Below are positions 18,801 to 26,864 of a stretch of 64,000 nucleotides of DNA, one piece after another. Numbering within the stretch: the stretch's first letter is position 1; every line of letters starts with the position of its first letter. The stretch lies in contig JAJTYM010000001.1 in the NCBI GenBank assembly GCA_021463345.1, forward strand, positions 1 to 64,000, written 5' to 3'. Both the position numbers and the translations under genes were made by a program. Source of the DNA: Pseudobdellovibrionaceae bacterium (GTDB lineage: Bacteria; Bdellovibrionota; Bdellovibrionia; Bdellovibrionales; JAMPXM01). The notes below the pieces were generated by a model. That model had not been told where the DNA came from. It was given only the letters and a program-made list of their open reading frames with translations, and ran no database searches.

Positions 18801-19104
18801 GCTGACCACTGGCCTCGGCATGCTGCCGATCGCACTCGGCATCGGCGAGGGGGGCCGCATTCTGCAGCCGCTCGGCATAGCCGTCATCGGCGGCCTCGGG
18901 TTCTCGACGGCGATGACCCTTTTCGTGGTGCCGAGCCTGCAGGCCGGGTATCTCGAGTGGAGACGCAAGCGCGACTGGCTGGACCTCGACGTAGGGCTCC
19001 CGGCTCCCCGTTCCGGTGACGGCCTCGCCGCTACCGGTGAGGCCGAGCCGCTCACCGCGGCCTCGTTGCCGCGTGAGACCCCTGCTTCGGAGGCGAGTCA
19101 CTGA
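15880..19104 (+). CDS. RND-family efflux permease
   Basis: Inner-membrane proton antiporter of 1074 aa, the pump of a tripartite efflux system. Two internally homologous halves each have one N-terminal helix, a large periplasmic loop and five further helices. The TM4 motif is AGMNVDASVVVMENIF, keeping one of the two adjacent Asp residues of AcrB. The TM10 motif GISVANSIILVDF has Ala where AcrB has the proton-relay Lys940. The terminal region has PILMTSLTTGLGMLPIA as in the family. ATG 15880 follows the adaptor stop by one base. The drug or metabolite is not predictable, and no regulator gene lies adjacent. Confidence 0.93.
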   Translation: MRTLFQSPLRVYLCLACLAIWGALSGLRLPVSLFPNSTKPQIGVWMPLGGLTGEQFLRNFGRDLEARLKNAEFDGHEVDRITAGYNGENASYTVEYKWGAPAIEAQREVERVVNAFGARLPKEIRDGIGIWPNGQNSGFFALTFYSPERSLDELYKHLEPILTPRLAKVTEAASAALWNPNRKDVHVELNPEKMALLGLSPRHIASALESALHGLSGGSLTIGLKNLEISMPPAARDIESLSSVPVLTAGGQIMHLNDIARIDFGAPSDSGQIVKTSGVPSLILFAQPRPGGNIKKMSEDILAIVEETAPQLPKDVEYRTLVDPSEFIRSAVNNVFHEVCLAALLAVIVLFLFIGNFRNVMTAAIEIPLSIVMAFILMRWFDINLNLISLGGLALSAGMNVDASVVVMENIFRHFDEHKGPLSARDRLDTVLRAVSEVRFPIIASTIASLVVFLPLAMTQGLASAILSDLAMAVVFSHGLSAFVALVLVPTVRLQMMSAPGASTHSRSPIEASLKKVENGYARALAAFMARPTLRYGTYAALTAGLVILLAFALPRLPREIVGKPDTDWMVLAVNTSGHSTTRQMEGVADDVEHRLLTKQGNRFAYTFTQINDPNNAVILARLHRKQEMNEAWRELEAEFTNTPTLQFFINAWNPSEMRLPDPPTVLLTVRASDAKIRQEAARSLVDHLEEKKMDGMGFWTEPNAGRRESVMLTPAPEQWAALQLDGVGLGPHDIADLARVATIGRRVGEITVNSAVTNVIMRYPEHRVSGVEDLAALPIGVARKIVPLKALARVELRESEPALHREDGRDLIKVMGRLSKEQKHRSSEILRDTERAVREWQSGKERATGASVVVEDADKELNEALRQLAVAVALSIFLIFVTMILQFGDVVNALLVLVAVPLGIIGVIASLLVSGSTLSLNSVLGVILLNGISVANSIILVDFLKRLVDGGARPMQAAIEAARKRMRPILMTSLTTGLGMLPIALGIGEGGRILQPLGIAVIGGLGFSTAMTLFVVPSLQAGYLEWRRKRDWLDLDVGLPAPRSGDGLAATGEAEPLTAASLPRETPASEASH

Positions 19105-19105
19105 A

Positions 19106-20383
19106 ATGAAGATCCATAACCGCTCTTCCACCCTCGCGCTTCTTCTGTTCGTCTCCGCCGCACCGGCCAGCGCGCGCGTCGAGTCCCGAACCGCTTTCTC
19201 CGACGCACTCGAGGCGATCGTCGCTTCCGATACCGAGCTCGGCGCGCAGCGCGCGCGCGTCGACGCGAGCCGCGCCCGGCTCTTGAGCGCGCAAGCGGCC
19301 TTCTTGCCGACCCTGACACTTTCAGCCGCCGAGGAGAGGCGGGATATCCCGCGCTTTCGTTCCCGCATCTACGACGCGACGGCCGGCTTGAACCTGTTCC
19401 GGTTCGGCGCCGATCGCGCCGGCTGGAAGGCTACGAACTGGGAAGTCGACGGGCAAGTCGCCCGTTTACGGGCCACCGAATTACAGGCCGAATCCAGGGC
19501 GGTCGACGCGCTGGTCGCCTACATCGAACGCGCCCGCTCGGCTGAGATCCAAAAAAATCGCATCGAGTTCACCAGTCAATATCATGCGATCGCCAAAGCG
19601 CGTTTCAACCGCGGCGCCCTGCCCGCTGAAGAGGTCGATAAAGCCTCCGTCGATCTCGCCAACGGCGAGGCGGCACTGCAAGACGCGCAACGCCTCCTCC
19701 ATTCAGCCGCAGCGTCCTTGCGAGCCTCAGTTCATGAGCGGCACGCGTTCGTACCCGAATCCATGGTGACGAATTGGCCGTGGCAGGGCAAACTCGGCCA
19801 ATCCGCTCTGCGGCGCTGGCTCGAAGCCCGACCCGACGCCTCGAGCGCGCCCGAATACGCGGCGGCCCAAGCCGCAGCGGTCGCCGATGACGAACGCACG
19901 CGCCGAGCCTGGCGGCTGATTCTGCCGAGCCTCCACCTGAGTTACTCCTTAAAGCGCTACGCTCCCGAAGCGGGGGCGGCGTCCGACGTTCAAGAGGGTC
20001 TGCTCGTTTTGAGCGTTCCGCTGTTCGAAGGCTTCACCGACTACGCGGCGTATCGGCAACAAAGCGCGGCGGCGATCGCCTCGCGCCTGGCGTTCGAGGA
20101 GACCGCGCGCAGCGTGCCCTCGGGGCAAGACGTCGCGCAAAAAAATTTTTCCATCGCTTGGCGGACCGCGCAGGCTCGCGAGCGCACTCTGAGCACCGCG
20201 CGCGCTCTTCTGAAAACCGCGCTCGAACGCTTTCGCGTCGGCAAGACCCGCGCCGACGAACTGCTCTTGGACCAAAGCCGCGTTCTCCAGGCCGAGCAAC
20301 TCGCCGTGGACGGCTGGGCGGAGGCGCATCGCTCCGCCGCGCGCCTTTTGCACGCGTTCGGCCAAAGCGCGCGCGCTCTTTGA
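19106..20383 (+). CDS. TolC-family outer-membrane efflux channel
   Basis: Outer-membrane factor completing the adaptor-permease-channel trio. A signal peptide (ending APASA) is followed by two alpha-helical repeats typical of OEP proteins. The first contains LGAQRARVDASRARLLSAQA and ERARSAEIQKNRIEFTSQY; the second contains KTALERFRVGKTRADELLLDQS. The 425-aa length is normal. The ATG at 19106 begins one base after the permease stop. The spacing of all three genes (one base each) argues for a single transcript with coupled translation. No lipobox is seen, so it is probably not a lipoprotein channel of the OprM type. Confidence 0.9.
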   Translation: MKIHNRSSTLALLLFVSAAPASARVESRTAFSDALEAIVASDTELGAQRARVDASRARLLSAQAAFLPTLTLSAAEERRDIPRFRSRIYDATAGLNLFRFGADRAGWKATNWEVDGQVARLRATELQAESRAVDALVAYIERARSAEIQKNRIEFTSQYHAIAKARFNRGALPAEEVDKASVDLANGEAALQDAQRLLHSAAASLRASVHERHAFVPESMVTNWPWQGKLGQSALRRWLEARPDASSAPEYAAAQAAAVADDERTRRAWRLILPSLHLSYSLKRYAPEAGAASDVQEGLLVLSVPLFEGFTDYAAYRQQSAAAIASRLAFEETARSVPSGQDVAQKNFSIAWRTAQARERTLSTARALLKTALERFRVGKTRADELLLDQSRVLQAEQLAVDGWAEAHRSAARLLHAFGQSARAL

Positions 20384-20459
20384 GGCTCTTTGAGAGCGGG
20401 AATGAGGCCGAGGGCCACGGCGCACCGCAGGCCCGGGCGCGCGCAGGCGAGATTTCAAG

Positions 20460-20487
20460 TTGACCGTTTGCGGTCTCCGGATACGAT
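20460..20487 (+). promoter_or_regulatory. Candidate sigma-70-type promoter for sodC
   Basis: TTGACC (20460-20465), a 16-bp spacer and TACGAT (20482-20487). Transcription would begin near 20494, about 30 nt before the sodC start. The same TACGAT box is seen before the cytochrome gene at 24132. Confidence 0.45.
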
Positions 20488-20522
20488 TCGTAGCTATGTC
20501 ATCCATCATCCAGGAGGCCTTC

Positions 20523-21128
20523 ATGAATACGCACACGCCCCGCACGCCGAGCCGGCGATCGATCCGGACGAATTTGACTCTCGCCGCCGGCGCCCTCGCT
20601 CTCGCCGCTTGCGCCCATACCGAAAAGCAAGCCGAACCGGCGACGACGGCCGAGGCGCCGGCGCCGATCGTCGAAAACGCGACGGCCACGCTCGAGCCTG
20701 CGCAGGGCCAAAAAGCCAAAGGCGCGCTCACGTTCGCGCAAACGCCCGCGGGCGTGCAGATCACCGGGACGTTCGAGGGTTTGAAGCCCAGGAGCCGTCA
20801 TGGCCTCCACGTGCACGAAACCGGCGATTGCAGCGATCCGAAGTTCGCCTCGGCCGGCGCTCACTTCAACCCGACCCACGCGCCGCACGGCGGCCCCAGC
20901 TCGGCCGACAGGCACCTCGGCGATTTCGGCAATCTCAAGGCCGACGCCAAAGGCCGCGCGAAATTCGAATGGACGGTGCCGAACGTCACGCTCGGCGACC
21001 CGACCCTCGGCCTGATCGGCCGCGCCGTCATCGTGCACATGAAGCCCGACGACCTGAAATCGCAACCGAGCGGCAACTCCGGCGACCGCATCGCCTGCGG
21101 ACGCATCGAAGCCGCCGCCGGCCAGTGA
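20523..21128 (+). CDS. sodC: Cu/Zn superoxide dismutase, lipoprotein
   Basis: Converts superoxide to oxygen and hydrogen peroxide outside the cytoplasm. The copper and zinc ligands are visible in HGLHVHETGDCS (about residues 93-104), GAHFNP, HGG, HLGDFGN and VIVHMKPDD; the disulfide Cys partner lies in DRIACGRI. The signal peptide ends in a lipobox (LALAACAH), so the enzyme is probably anchored by a lipid. The start at 20523 has AGGAGG seven bases upstream; an earlier in-frame start would lack a signal. Length is 201 aa. It stands alone in its transcription unit after the efflux operon. Confidence 0.96.
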   Translation: MNTHTPRTPSRRSIRTNLTLAAGALALAACAHTEKQAEPATTAEAPAPIVENATATLEPAQGQKAKGALTFAQTPAGVQITGTFEGLKPRSRHGLHVHETGDCSDPKFASAGAHFNPTHAPHGGPSSADRHLGDFGNLKADAKGRAKFEWTVPNVTLGDPTLGLIGRAVIVHMKPDDLKSQPSGNSGDRIACGRIEAAAGQ

Positions 21129-21136
21129 ACGGCGAT

Positions 21137-21167
21137 CCATGAGCGGTCTCAAGCGGCGCGCTCATGG
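21137..21167. repeat. 9-bp stem hairpin between convergent genes
   Basis: CCATGAGCG (21137-21145) pairs with CGCTCATGG (21159-21167) around a 13-nt loop, between sodC and the convergent gene ending at 21201. No T-run follows in either direction. It may aid termination with Rho or be incidental. Confidence 0.35.
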
Positions 21168-21200
21168 GCGCGCCGCCCGGCGCGGGCCAGCGCCCGCGGT

Positions 21201-21542
21201 TCAAGCCGCTTTCCGCCGAGGTCCGGCGAATTTCGCGAATGATACGTGTTTGGCATGATGGGCCCGCTGCGATTCACGGCGCGGACCGTTGGGGCCCCGC
21301 TCGGCCTGTTCCCGTTGGCGCTTCTTGCTCTCAAGGAGCGTCCTCATGAAGCTCGCCGGGCTCGAGACGGGTTTGCCGGGTTGGGGCACCAGTTTTTTCG
21401 CGATGCGCCCGCGCCCGGCGGATTTGACCGCGGGCTTGGTCCCGGATTTCGCGCCGACCTTCAATCGGGCTTTTACCGACGCTTGGTTTTTGGCCGGTGG
21501 ACGAACGGACGTTTTCGGTTTCACGGCTTTCGGTTTCGGCAT
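21201..21542 (-). CDS. Small Lys/Arg/Pro-rich basic protein
   Basis: Hypothetical protein of 113 aa with a strongly basic, low-complexity composition (N-terminus MPKPKAVKPKTSVRPPAKNQ). It resembles histone-H1-like nucleoid or RNA-binding tails. The ATG at 21542 was chosen because GGGGAGGG lies upstream at the right distance; the longer open frame upstream is Arg/Ser-rich and looks non-coding. No domain is recognised. Composition alone suggests a nucleic-acid-binding role; this is inference. Confidence 0.55.
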   Translation of the reverse strand: MPKPKAVKPKTSVRPPAKNQASVKARLKVGAKSGTKPAVKSAGRGRIAKKLVPQPGKPVSSPASFMRTLLESKKRQREQAERGPNGPRRESQRAHHAKHVSFAKFAGPRRKAA

Positions 21543-21768
21543 ATCGATTACACCCTCCCCTGTTCCAGTACTCCTACGGCAGAATCGCGGCTCAACAAAA
21601 GCGCGCATTCCGTCCGAGCGTCGAATGTCGCCGGCCGACGCCGGCGACAGCGAGCAGGAGCCGGAACGGAACGCCCGGCGCCCGTTTCGTCTTGTCCTGA
21701 GACGCGACCGAGGCGTGCCAACGACCGCCCCGATCCCGACGCTGGAATCTCCGCTGGGCGCGCGCTGT

Positions 21769-22260
21769 TCAGCCCTTGCCGATGAAGCCGCGGTCCGAGC
21801 CGTCGGCGACCGCCGGGCCCACGTGCACGGGCTCGGGATTGGCGAATCGCTCGCTGTACGACGGCGCGCCGCCCTCGAGCGGCTGGATTTCGGTGGACGC
21901 CGCGAAGTCCCGCGGTTCCTGATCACCGCGGCCGCCCAGATGCTCGCGGAGCGAAAGGACCAGATCGATCGCTTTCCGCCTCGTCTTTTGCACCAGGAAA
22001 CTCGGGTTGTACTGGATCACGCGATGGATCTCCGAGAGCCGCCTCTGCGTTTCACGGTCCGTATCCGACAACGCCTCGGCGAGCCTGTGCCAGTACAGGT
22101 TCGCGCGCCTCATCCAATCTCCGTAATCGTCCTCGACGAGCCCCGCGACCTGTCCGCCGAACTCATCGAGCGCGCGCCGCCACTCGCCGGCCGTGCTCGC
22201 CCGGGACGGCGGCGCAGCCAGCGGCTGGCGTTCGCGTTCCATCCGATGATCGACGTCCAT
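21769..22260 (-). CDS. Hypothetical helical protein
   Basis: A 163-aa soluble protein I do not recognise. The N-terminal and central parts (about residues 18-100) are predicted helical and amphipathic, with WRRALDEFGGQVAGLVEDDY and LYWHRLAEALSDTDRETQRR. The last 50 residues are polar and probably disordered. The ATG at 22260 has GAGGAG upstream. A TAGAAT box at 22304-22299 on the same strand, with a poor -35, would give a leader of about 30 nt. No signal peptide or membrane segment is seen. It follows no obvious operon partner. Confidence 0.65.
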   Translation of the reverse strand: MDVDHRMERERQPLAAPPSRASTAGEWRRALDEFGGQVAGLVEDDYGDWMRRANLYWHRLAEALSDTDRETQRRLSEIHRVIQYNPSFLVQKTRRKAIDLVLSLREHLGGRGDQEPRDFAASTEIQPLEGGAPSYSERFANPEPVHVGPAVADGSDRGFIGKG

Positions 22261-22447
22261 GACCCTCTCCTCGCGCCCCGATTCCCCACCCGACTCGCAT
22301 TCTATCGAAGGACCAGCGCATTGCGGAGAGCGACGCCCACATTTGCGCAAACGAACATGTTGCTAAAAGAGGAGGCGTCACGAAAGACGACGCGAGACGT
22401 GCCGGGCGCGCCGCGTGTGACACCGACCCCACAGCAGGAGCGAGCGG

Positions 22448-22483
22448 ATGACGCGAATCTCAACAAAAAGGTGCGTGTCACTT
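22448..22483 (+). repeat. 36-nt dispersed repeat, copy 2
   Basis: Second copy of the element at 28-63, matching at 33 of 36 positions. Here AAAAAGGTG and CACTTTTTT form a nearly perfect inverted repeat with a short loop. It lies between the 163-aa gene and the SDR gene, about 70 bases downstream of the SDR stop. Confidence 0.65.
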
Positions 22484-22551
22484 TTTTCCTGGGGCAATGC
22501 GCGGCGATTCCGGCCGGAAGTCGCCCTTTTATTGGGCGCTCCCGTCATCCG

Positions 22552-23406
22552 TCATTTATTTTTCGCGTCGTAGTCCATCGAGCGCGTCCAATTTTCGAGG
22601 CGGCGCGCCTCTTTCGTCACGGATTCGCATTTGTTCAGGATGCGGTCCAGCGCGGTGTTGCCCATCGGCAACCGCAGCGGCGGATCGGGCATGCCGACGA
22701 GTTCGATGAGCGCGTGCACCGCCTTGCGCGGATCGCCCGGTTGCGTCCCGTCGATCTGTTTGATCGCCCTCCTGGTCGCGCCGACCGATGCCTCGTACTC
22801 GGCGATCTGCCGGCCCCGGGCCAGCGAGCGCCCCGCGAAATCCGTCCGGAACGGGCCCGGTTCGACGAGCGTCACCCGGATCCCGAGCGGGCCGACCTCG
22901 GCGGCGAGCGCTTCGGAAAGCCCTTCGACCGCGAACTTCGTCGCGTTGTAAACGCCCAGACCAGGCGTCGAAACGAAACCCGCGACCGAGGACATGTTGA
23001 TGACATGGCCTGTGCGCCGGCTGCGCATCAGCGGCAGGATCAACTGGGTGAGCGCGACCAGGCCGAAAACGTTCGTCTCGAAGATCGCGCGCAAGGGCGC
23101 TTCGTCGATCTCTTCGACGGCGCCCAGGATCCCGTACCCGGCGTTGTTGACCAACACGTCGACGCGACTGAATTTCCTGATCGCGAGATCGACGGCGTTG
23201 ATGCGATCGGCCTTGGACGTCACGTCGAGCTTGACGGCCAGGACGCGGTCCGGGGCTTGGGCGACCAGGTTTTCCAACGCATCCGTTTTGCGCGCGGTCG
23301 CGACGACGTGTTCCCCTCTGGTGATCAAAGCCTGCGCGAGCAAGTGGCCGAAACCGGTCGAGCATCCCGTGATGAACCAAACTTTGCGACGAGCGATGGC
23401 CTCCAT
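22552..23406 (-). CDS. Short-chain dehydrogenase/reductase (classical SDR)
   Basis: NAD(P)-dependent oxidoreductase of 284 aa with a Rossmann fold. The cofactor motif is TGCSTGFG near residue 12, followed by NNAG, the active-site Ser in NMSSVAGF and the YNATK (Tyr-x-x-x-Lys) pair. The Arg after the second beta-strand (VATARKTD) suggests NADP preference, by inference. The ATG at 23406 has GGGAGG five to six bases upstream; the earlier in-frame ATG adds 11 residues without a good site. The substrate is unknown. It is monocistronic, with no functionally related neighbour. Confidence 0.92.
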   Translation of the reverse strand: MEAIARRKVWFITGCSTGFGHLLAQALITRGEHVVATARKTDALENLVAQAPDRVLAVKLDVTSKADRINAVDLAIRKFSRVDVLVNNAGYGILGAVEEIDEAPLRAIFETNVFGLVALTQLILPLMRSRRTGHVINMSSVAGFVSTPGLGVYNATKFAVEGLSEALAAEVGPLGIRVTLVEPGPFRTDFAGRSLARGRQIAEYEASVGATRRAIKQIDGTQPGDPRKAVHALIELVGMPDPPLRLPMGNTALDRILNKCESVTKEARRLENWTRSMDYDAKNK

Positions 23407-23615
23407 TGCGCCTCCCGGTGTCGTGCGATGTGGATCCATTCACCCTAGATTAGGGCGTTTCCTGGCTTTGACATAATGCTGATTGCGTTAAATCTGGGCC
23501 GGCGCGCCAAGCCATGCCGAGCGAATGAGCGAAGTGGCGGATCAAGTGAATGGCGCGAAAACATCTCGATTACGTCAGATCGCGTTACGCCCATCGTATT
23601 GAGCGACAACGCCCG

Positions 23616-24008
23616 CTACGGGTGCGGTTGATTGCGCATGTGATCCGCGAGCCGCAAGAGCGCGTCAAGCAGTTCGGATTTGACGGGATCCCGCAAGCCC
23701 ACGTCCTCCACCGCCAACACCATGCACATCATCCATTGATCGCGCTCCGGTTTCCCGATCCGGAACGGCAGGTGGCGCGCCCTCAGCCGCGGATGCCCGC
23801 GCTTCCGCTCGAACAACGGCGGCCCCCCGCTCCAACCCGACAGGAATTCGAAAAGCTTCTCAGCCGACACACTCAGGTCCTCGGGGTGCATGCGCCGGAT
23901 CCCGGCGGACTCGGGGCGCGTCGCCATGTGGTGATAGAAACGGTCCACGAGCCGCCGCAAACCCTCTTCACCGCCCAGGAGATCGTAAAGGATCGTCGTT
24001 TCATCCAT
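23616..24008 (-). CDS. Group II truncated haemoglobin (TrHbO)
   Basis: Small heme protein (130 aa) that binds oxygen or other small ligands, often linked to NO or oxidative-stress handling. Group II features are clear: YDLLGGEEGLRRLVDRFYHHM at the start (helices A and B), HPEDLSVSAEKLFEFLSGW, GGPPLFERKRGHPRLRARH (with the proximal His and Trp/Tyr pocket positions) and a C-terminal helix. The ATG at 24008 follows GAGGGCG; an upstream in-frame start adds residues without homology. It is divergent from the diheme cytochrome c gene at 24132. Confidence 0.94.
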   Translation of the reverse strand: MDETTILYDLLGGEEGLRRLVDRFYHHMATRPESAGIRRMHPEDLSVSAEKLFEFLSGWSGGPPLFERKRGHPRLRARHLPFRIGKPERDQWMMCMVLAVEDVGLRDPVKSELLDALLRLADHMRNQPHP

Positions 24009-24055
24009 CGCCCTCAAAGTGCCATAACGCCCCGGGCCTGACAATCAGCGCGCTC

Positions 24056-24085
24056 TTGAATCACGTTTCGAAATGAACATACGAT
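24056..24085 (+). promoter_or_regulatory. Candidate sigma-70-type promoter for cytochrome c gene
   Basis: TTGAAT (24056-24061), an 18-bp spacer and TACGAT (24080-24085). Transcription would start about 40 nt before the ATG at 24132. Confidence 0.4.
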
Positions 24086-24131
24086 CGGGCACGATCGAGC
24101 AAGCGCGATCGAACACAGGGGGGAATTTTCT

Positions 24132-25832
24132 ATGGAAGTCACGTCCTCGCCGCGAAAACGGCGAATCGGCCTCGCGGCGTTTTCGGCTTTGGCGGCGGTT
24201 TGTCTTTGCGTTCCCGGAGCGCGCGCGTTCGAACCCGATTGGGGCAAGGACTTCCCCGTCCCGGCGGGCGGGCGGCCAGACCCTTACGGTACGGACGCCG
24301 CCGAGATGCCGGATCTCGTGCGGCGGGGGCGGTTGCACGCGCTCCATTACCCCGTCGAGGTCACCGGCATCCTTTTGCCCTACAAGCCGATCCGGCGTTT
24401 CCTCGACTCCGACGCGAGCGATCCTCTCCGCCGGCTCCTGCAAAAAGCCGTCACGGGCCTCGGCCGCTTGCGCAGCTTCGATGACCTGGAGAGCTGGCTC
24501 GGCCTGCACGACTACCCCGAGGCCGAAGGCGAAGGCCCTTACTTCATCCCGTTCAAGGACGGTCAGCGTCCCGAACGGAGCATGGGCTTCACTCTGATCG
24601 AGTCGCCGAACGGCACGGGGTTCACGGTCGGCTGCGCGCAATGCCACTCGGCCGACCTCTTCGGTCGACGCGTGCTCGGCCTCACCAACCGTTTCCCGCG
24701 CGCCAACCGGTTTTTCAACCGCGGCCTCAAAGCCGCCCCGCTCACGACGGTGGACTCCTTCCGCTGGTCGACCGAAGCCGACGAAGGCGAAACCAAGATG
24801 TTCCGCTCGTCCAAAGCGTCGATGGCGTTCGTCGGCGCCAAGCGGCCCGTTCAACTCGGCCTCGACACCTCGCTCGCTCAAGTCGCCCTCTCGCTCGCCA
24901 AGCGCGGCACCGATCCGTGGGCCTCGCGCGAGGCGAGAATCAAAGCTCGTCCCGAGCCGCTGTCCAAATTCGCTGCCGACAGCAAGCCGGCCGTGTGGTG
25001 GAACCTCAAATACAAGAACCGCTGGCTCTCCGACGGATCGGTCGTCTCCGGCAACCCGATCTACACCAACCTTCTCTGGAACGAGATCGGCCGCGGCACC
25101 GACCTCCGCCACCTCGATCAGTGGCTCAAGAACAACCCGGAGACGATTCGCGAGCTGACGACGGCCGCGTTCTCGGCGGAGGCCCCGCGCTGGACCGACT
25201 TCTTCCCGCCCGAAACGATCGACATCAAAGACGCGCGCCGCGGGCAGAAGATCTTCGCCGAGCGGTGCGCGAAGTGCCACGGCGAATACGTCAAGGCATG
25301 GGACGCCCCGAACGCGGGTGAATTGAGCCACGTCGAACGCCTGCGCACGCTGCGGGTCGACTACAGGCCGAAAAAGCCCGTTTTCGACGTCGGCACCGAC
25401 CCCCAGCGCTACCAAGGCATGGTGAACCTCGCGCAGCTCAACAACCTGGAGATCTCGCGGCGCAACGGCATCGTGATCGAGCCGCAGCAAGGCTACGTGC
25501 CGCCGCCGCTCGTCGGCATCTGGGCGCGATGGCCGTACTTCCACAACAACGCGGCTCCGAGCCTTTGCGCCGTTCTCACGTTCGGGCCGCTCCGCCCGGC
25601 CACCTACTGGGCCCGGCCCGCCACAGACCCGGCCACCGACTTCGACGCCGATTGCAACGGATATCCGATGACGGGACCGCCGCCTGGGGCGGGCAAGGAA
25701 TACTTCTTCGATTCCCGGCGCGCGGGGCTTTCCAACCGCGGGCATGACGAGAGGATTTTCATCGAGAACGGTCGGGAATTGCTGTCGGCGCGGGACAAAC
25801 GGGATCTGATCCGCTTTCTGCAGACCCTGTAG
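24132..25832 (+). CDS. Secreted diheme c-type cytochrome
   Basis: Exported electron-transfer protein of 566 aa. A signal peptide ends around CVPGARAF. Two heme c sites are present, CAQCH starting at residue 168 and CAKCH starting at residue 379. The second belongs to a cytochrome-c-like domain with the downstream PPPLVGIWARWPYFHNN segment, seen in di-heme cytochrome c peroxidase-like and thiosulfate oxidase-like proteins. Met ligand candidates exist but cannot be assigned by eye. The ribosome-binding site is AGGGGGGAA before ATG 24132. I would not name it a peroxidase; a cytochrome of the broad CCP/MauG superfamily or a related family is the safe call. Its 3' end overlaps the broken nuclease gene on the other strand. 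Confidence 0.88.
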   Translation: MEVTSSPRKRRIGLAAFSALAAVCLCVPGARAFEPDWGKDFPVPAGGRPDPYGTDAAEMPDLVRRGRLHALHYPVEVTGILLPYKPIRRFLDSDASDPLRRLLQKAVTGLGRLRSFDDLESWLGLHDYPEAEGEGPYFIPFKDGQRPERSMGFTLIESPNGTGFTVGCAQCHSADLFGRRVLGLTNRFPRANRFFNRGLKAAPLTTVDSFRWSTEADEGETKMFRSSKASMAFVGAKRPVQLGLDTSLAQVALSLAKRGTDPWASREARIKARPEPLSKFAADSKPAVWWNLKYKNRWLSDGSVVSGNPIYTNLLWNEIGRGTDLRHLDQWLKNNPETIRELTTAAFSAEAPRWTDFFPPETIDIKDARRGQKIFAERCAKCHGEYVKAWDAPNAGELSHVERLRTLRVDYRPKKPVFDVGTDPQRYQGMVNLAQLNNLEISRRNGIVIEPQQGYVPPPLVGIWARWPYFHNNAAPSLCAVLTFGPLRPATYWARPATDPATDFDADCNGYPMTGPPPGAGKEYFFDSRRAGLSNRGHDERIFIENGRELLSARDKRDLIRFLQTL

Positions 25833-26166
25833 AACGTCGAGAAAAAACCGCCGCTTTCGTCGCGGCCATGAGGCAGCCGTCCATGCGCTCCTGGGAGATC
25901 ACTCGGCCCTCGAGCCCGGCGGCCCGCGCGATCCGCCGCGTGTCGCGCGGGCCAGCGGCGTAAAAGCCGCCGGCCGCGCGCAGGTCGCGCTGCAAGGGCG
26001 CGTAGAGGTGCGCGGGGATGTTCTCCTGCGAAAGCAAGCGGTCCGTGATCCGACGAAGCAATCCGTCGGACTCCCCTTTCAAGAAAAGATCGAGCGGCGC
26101 GAGGAACTCCTCGCGCACCGTCGCGCGGTAGGCGTACGGCGGCGTCGCGCGGCAAATGCGCGCCGG
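25759..26166 (-). pseudogene. 3' part of GIY-YIG nuclease gene after in-frame TGA
   Basis: The same reading frame as the gene at 26167-26709 continues after its TGA and stays open to 25759. It reads PARICRATPPYAYRATVREE and then a helical segment with FLKGESDGLLRRIT, recalling the region after the nuclease domain of UvrC-like proteins. No good start or ribosome-binding site is seen immediately after the stop, although an internal GTG at 26118 is possible. The likeliest reading is one ancestral gene of about 280-315 codons split by a nonsense change (for example CGA to TGA). It overlaps the cytochrome 3' end by 74 bases. Confidence 0.55.
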
Positions 26167-26709
26167 TCAGTGGAACCTCTCGTCCGCGCGCGACGACGCG
26201 AAAAACAAACGCAGCAGCGCCGTGTACCCCGCTTTGGCTTCGCGCCGGCGCCGGAAGCACCCGTAGGTCGCGAACCCCGCGCCGAGCGGCGCGCGACTGA
26301 CGCGAAAATCCACCCAGCGCGCGCACGCCCCGCGGGGCCGGCCGGGCTTGACGCCGACGTAAACGTAAGGAACGGCTTCGATGCCCGCGATGTTGAACGG
26401 CGGCCGCATCAAACGGATCAGTTCCGCCTCGCGCGCGAGAGCCTGGGCGCCGGTCGCGTGCAGCTCCCATTCCACGCGCGACGCGAGCTCCAGCATCTCG
26501 AGGGTGTGTTCGGCGACTCGACCCGGCTTGGCCGAAGCGTAACCGCGGACGCGTTTGCGCAAACAGTCCGATTTGCCTATATAGAGCGGGTCCCCGCCCT
26601 CATCGAGGAAGAAATAGACTCCGGGGCTCGCCGGGACGCTTTTGAGGAAGGCTTCACCGAAGCGACTCTTCAACGGGTTCCGGTAACTGAGCGAGATCTG
26701 CGCTGTCAT
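26167..26709 (-). CDS. GIY-YIG nuclease domain protein (probably truncated)
   Basis: Resembles the N-terminal endonuclease domain of UvrC and Cho. The GIY-YIG core is SPGVYFFLDEGGDPLYIGKS (GVY...YIG), followed by LRKRVRGY (catalytic Arg) and AREAELIRLMRPPFNI, with the metal-binding Glu. The product is 180 aa, and the reading frame continues past the TGA with plausible protein sequence. It may therefore still be an active stand-alone nuclease domain, or be a disrupted gene. The start codon is GTG or ATG at 26709; no strong ribosome-binding site is seen. It converges on the cytochrome c gene. Confidence 0.8.
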   Translation of the reverse strand: MTAQISLSYRNPLKSRFGEAFLKSVPASPGVYFFLDEGGDPLYIGKSDCLRKRVRGYASAKPGRVAEHTLEMLELASRVEWELHATGAQALAREAELIRLMRPPFNIAGIEAVPYVYVGVKPGRPRGACARWVDFRVSRAPLGAGFATYGCFRRRREAKAGYTALLRLFFASSRADERFH

Positions 26710-26864
26710 GGGTCGCGCATGATTTTAACCGCGCGGCCCCGCGCCTCAAAGCCACCCGCCCGCGAATCAGGCCGCGCCTCATCGAGCCCGGTCGCACGCG
26801 CATTGACACGAGCGAACGCCAACGCATGGGCCGCGCGCTTCCCCGGGGTGGGGCCGGCCCGCCC

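Noticed and set aside
26167-26169. Selenocysteine at the TGA of the GIY-YIG gene
   Set aside because: No selenoprotein family match, and the position is not a catalytic Cys; a nonsense change is simpler.
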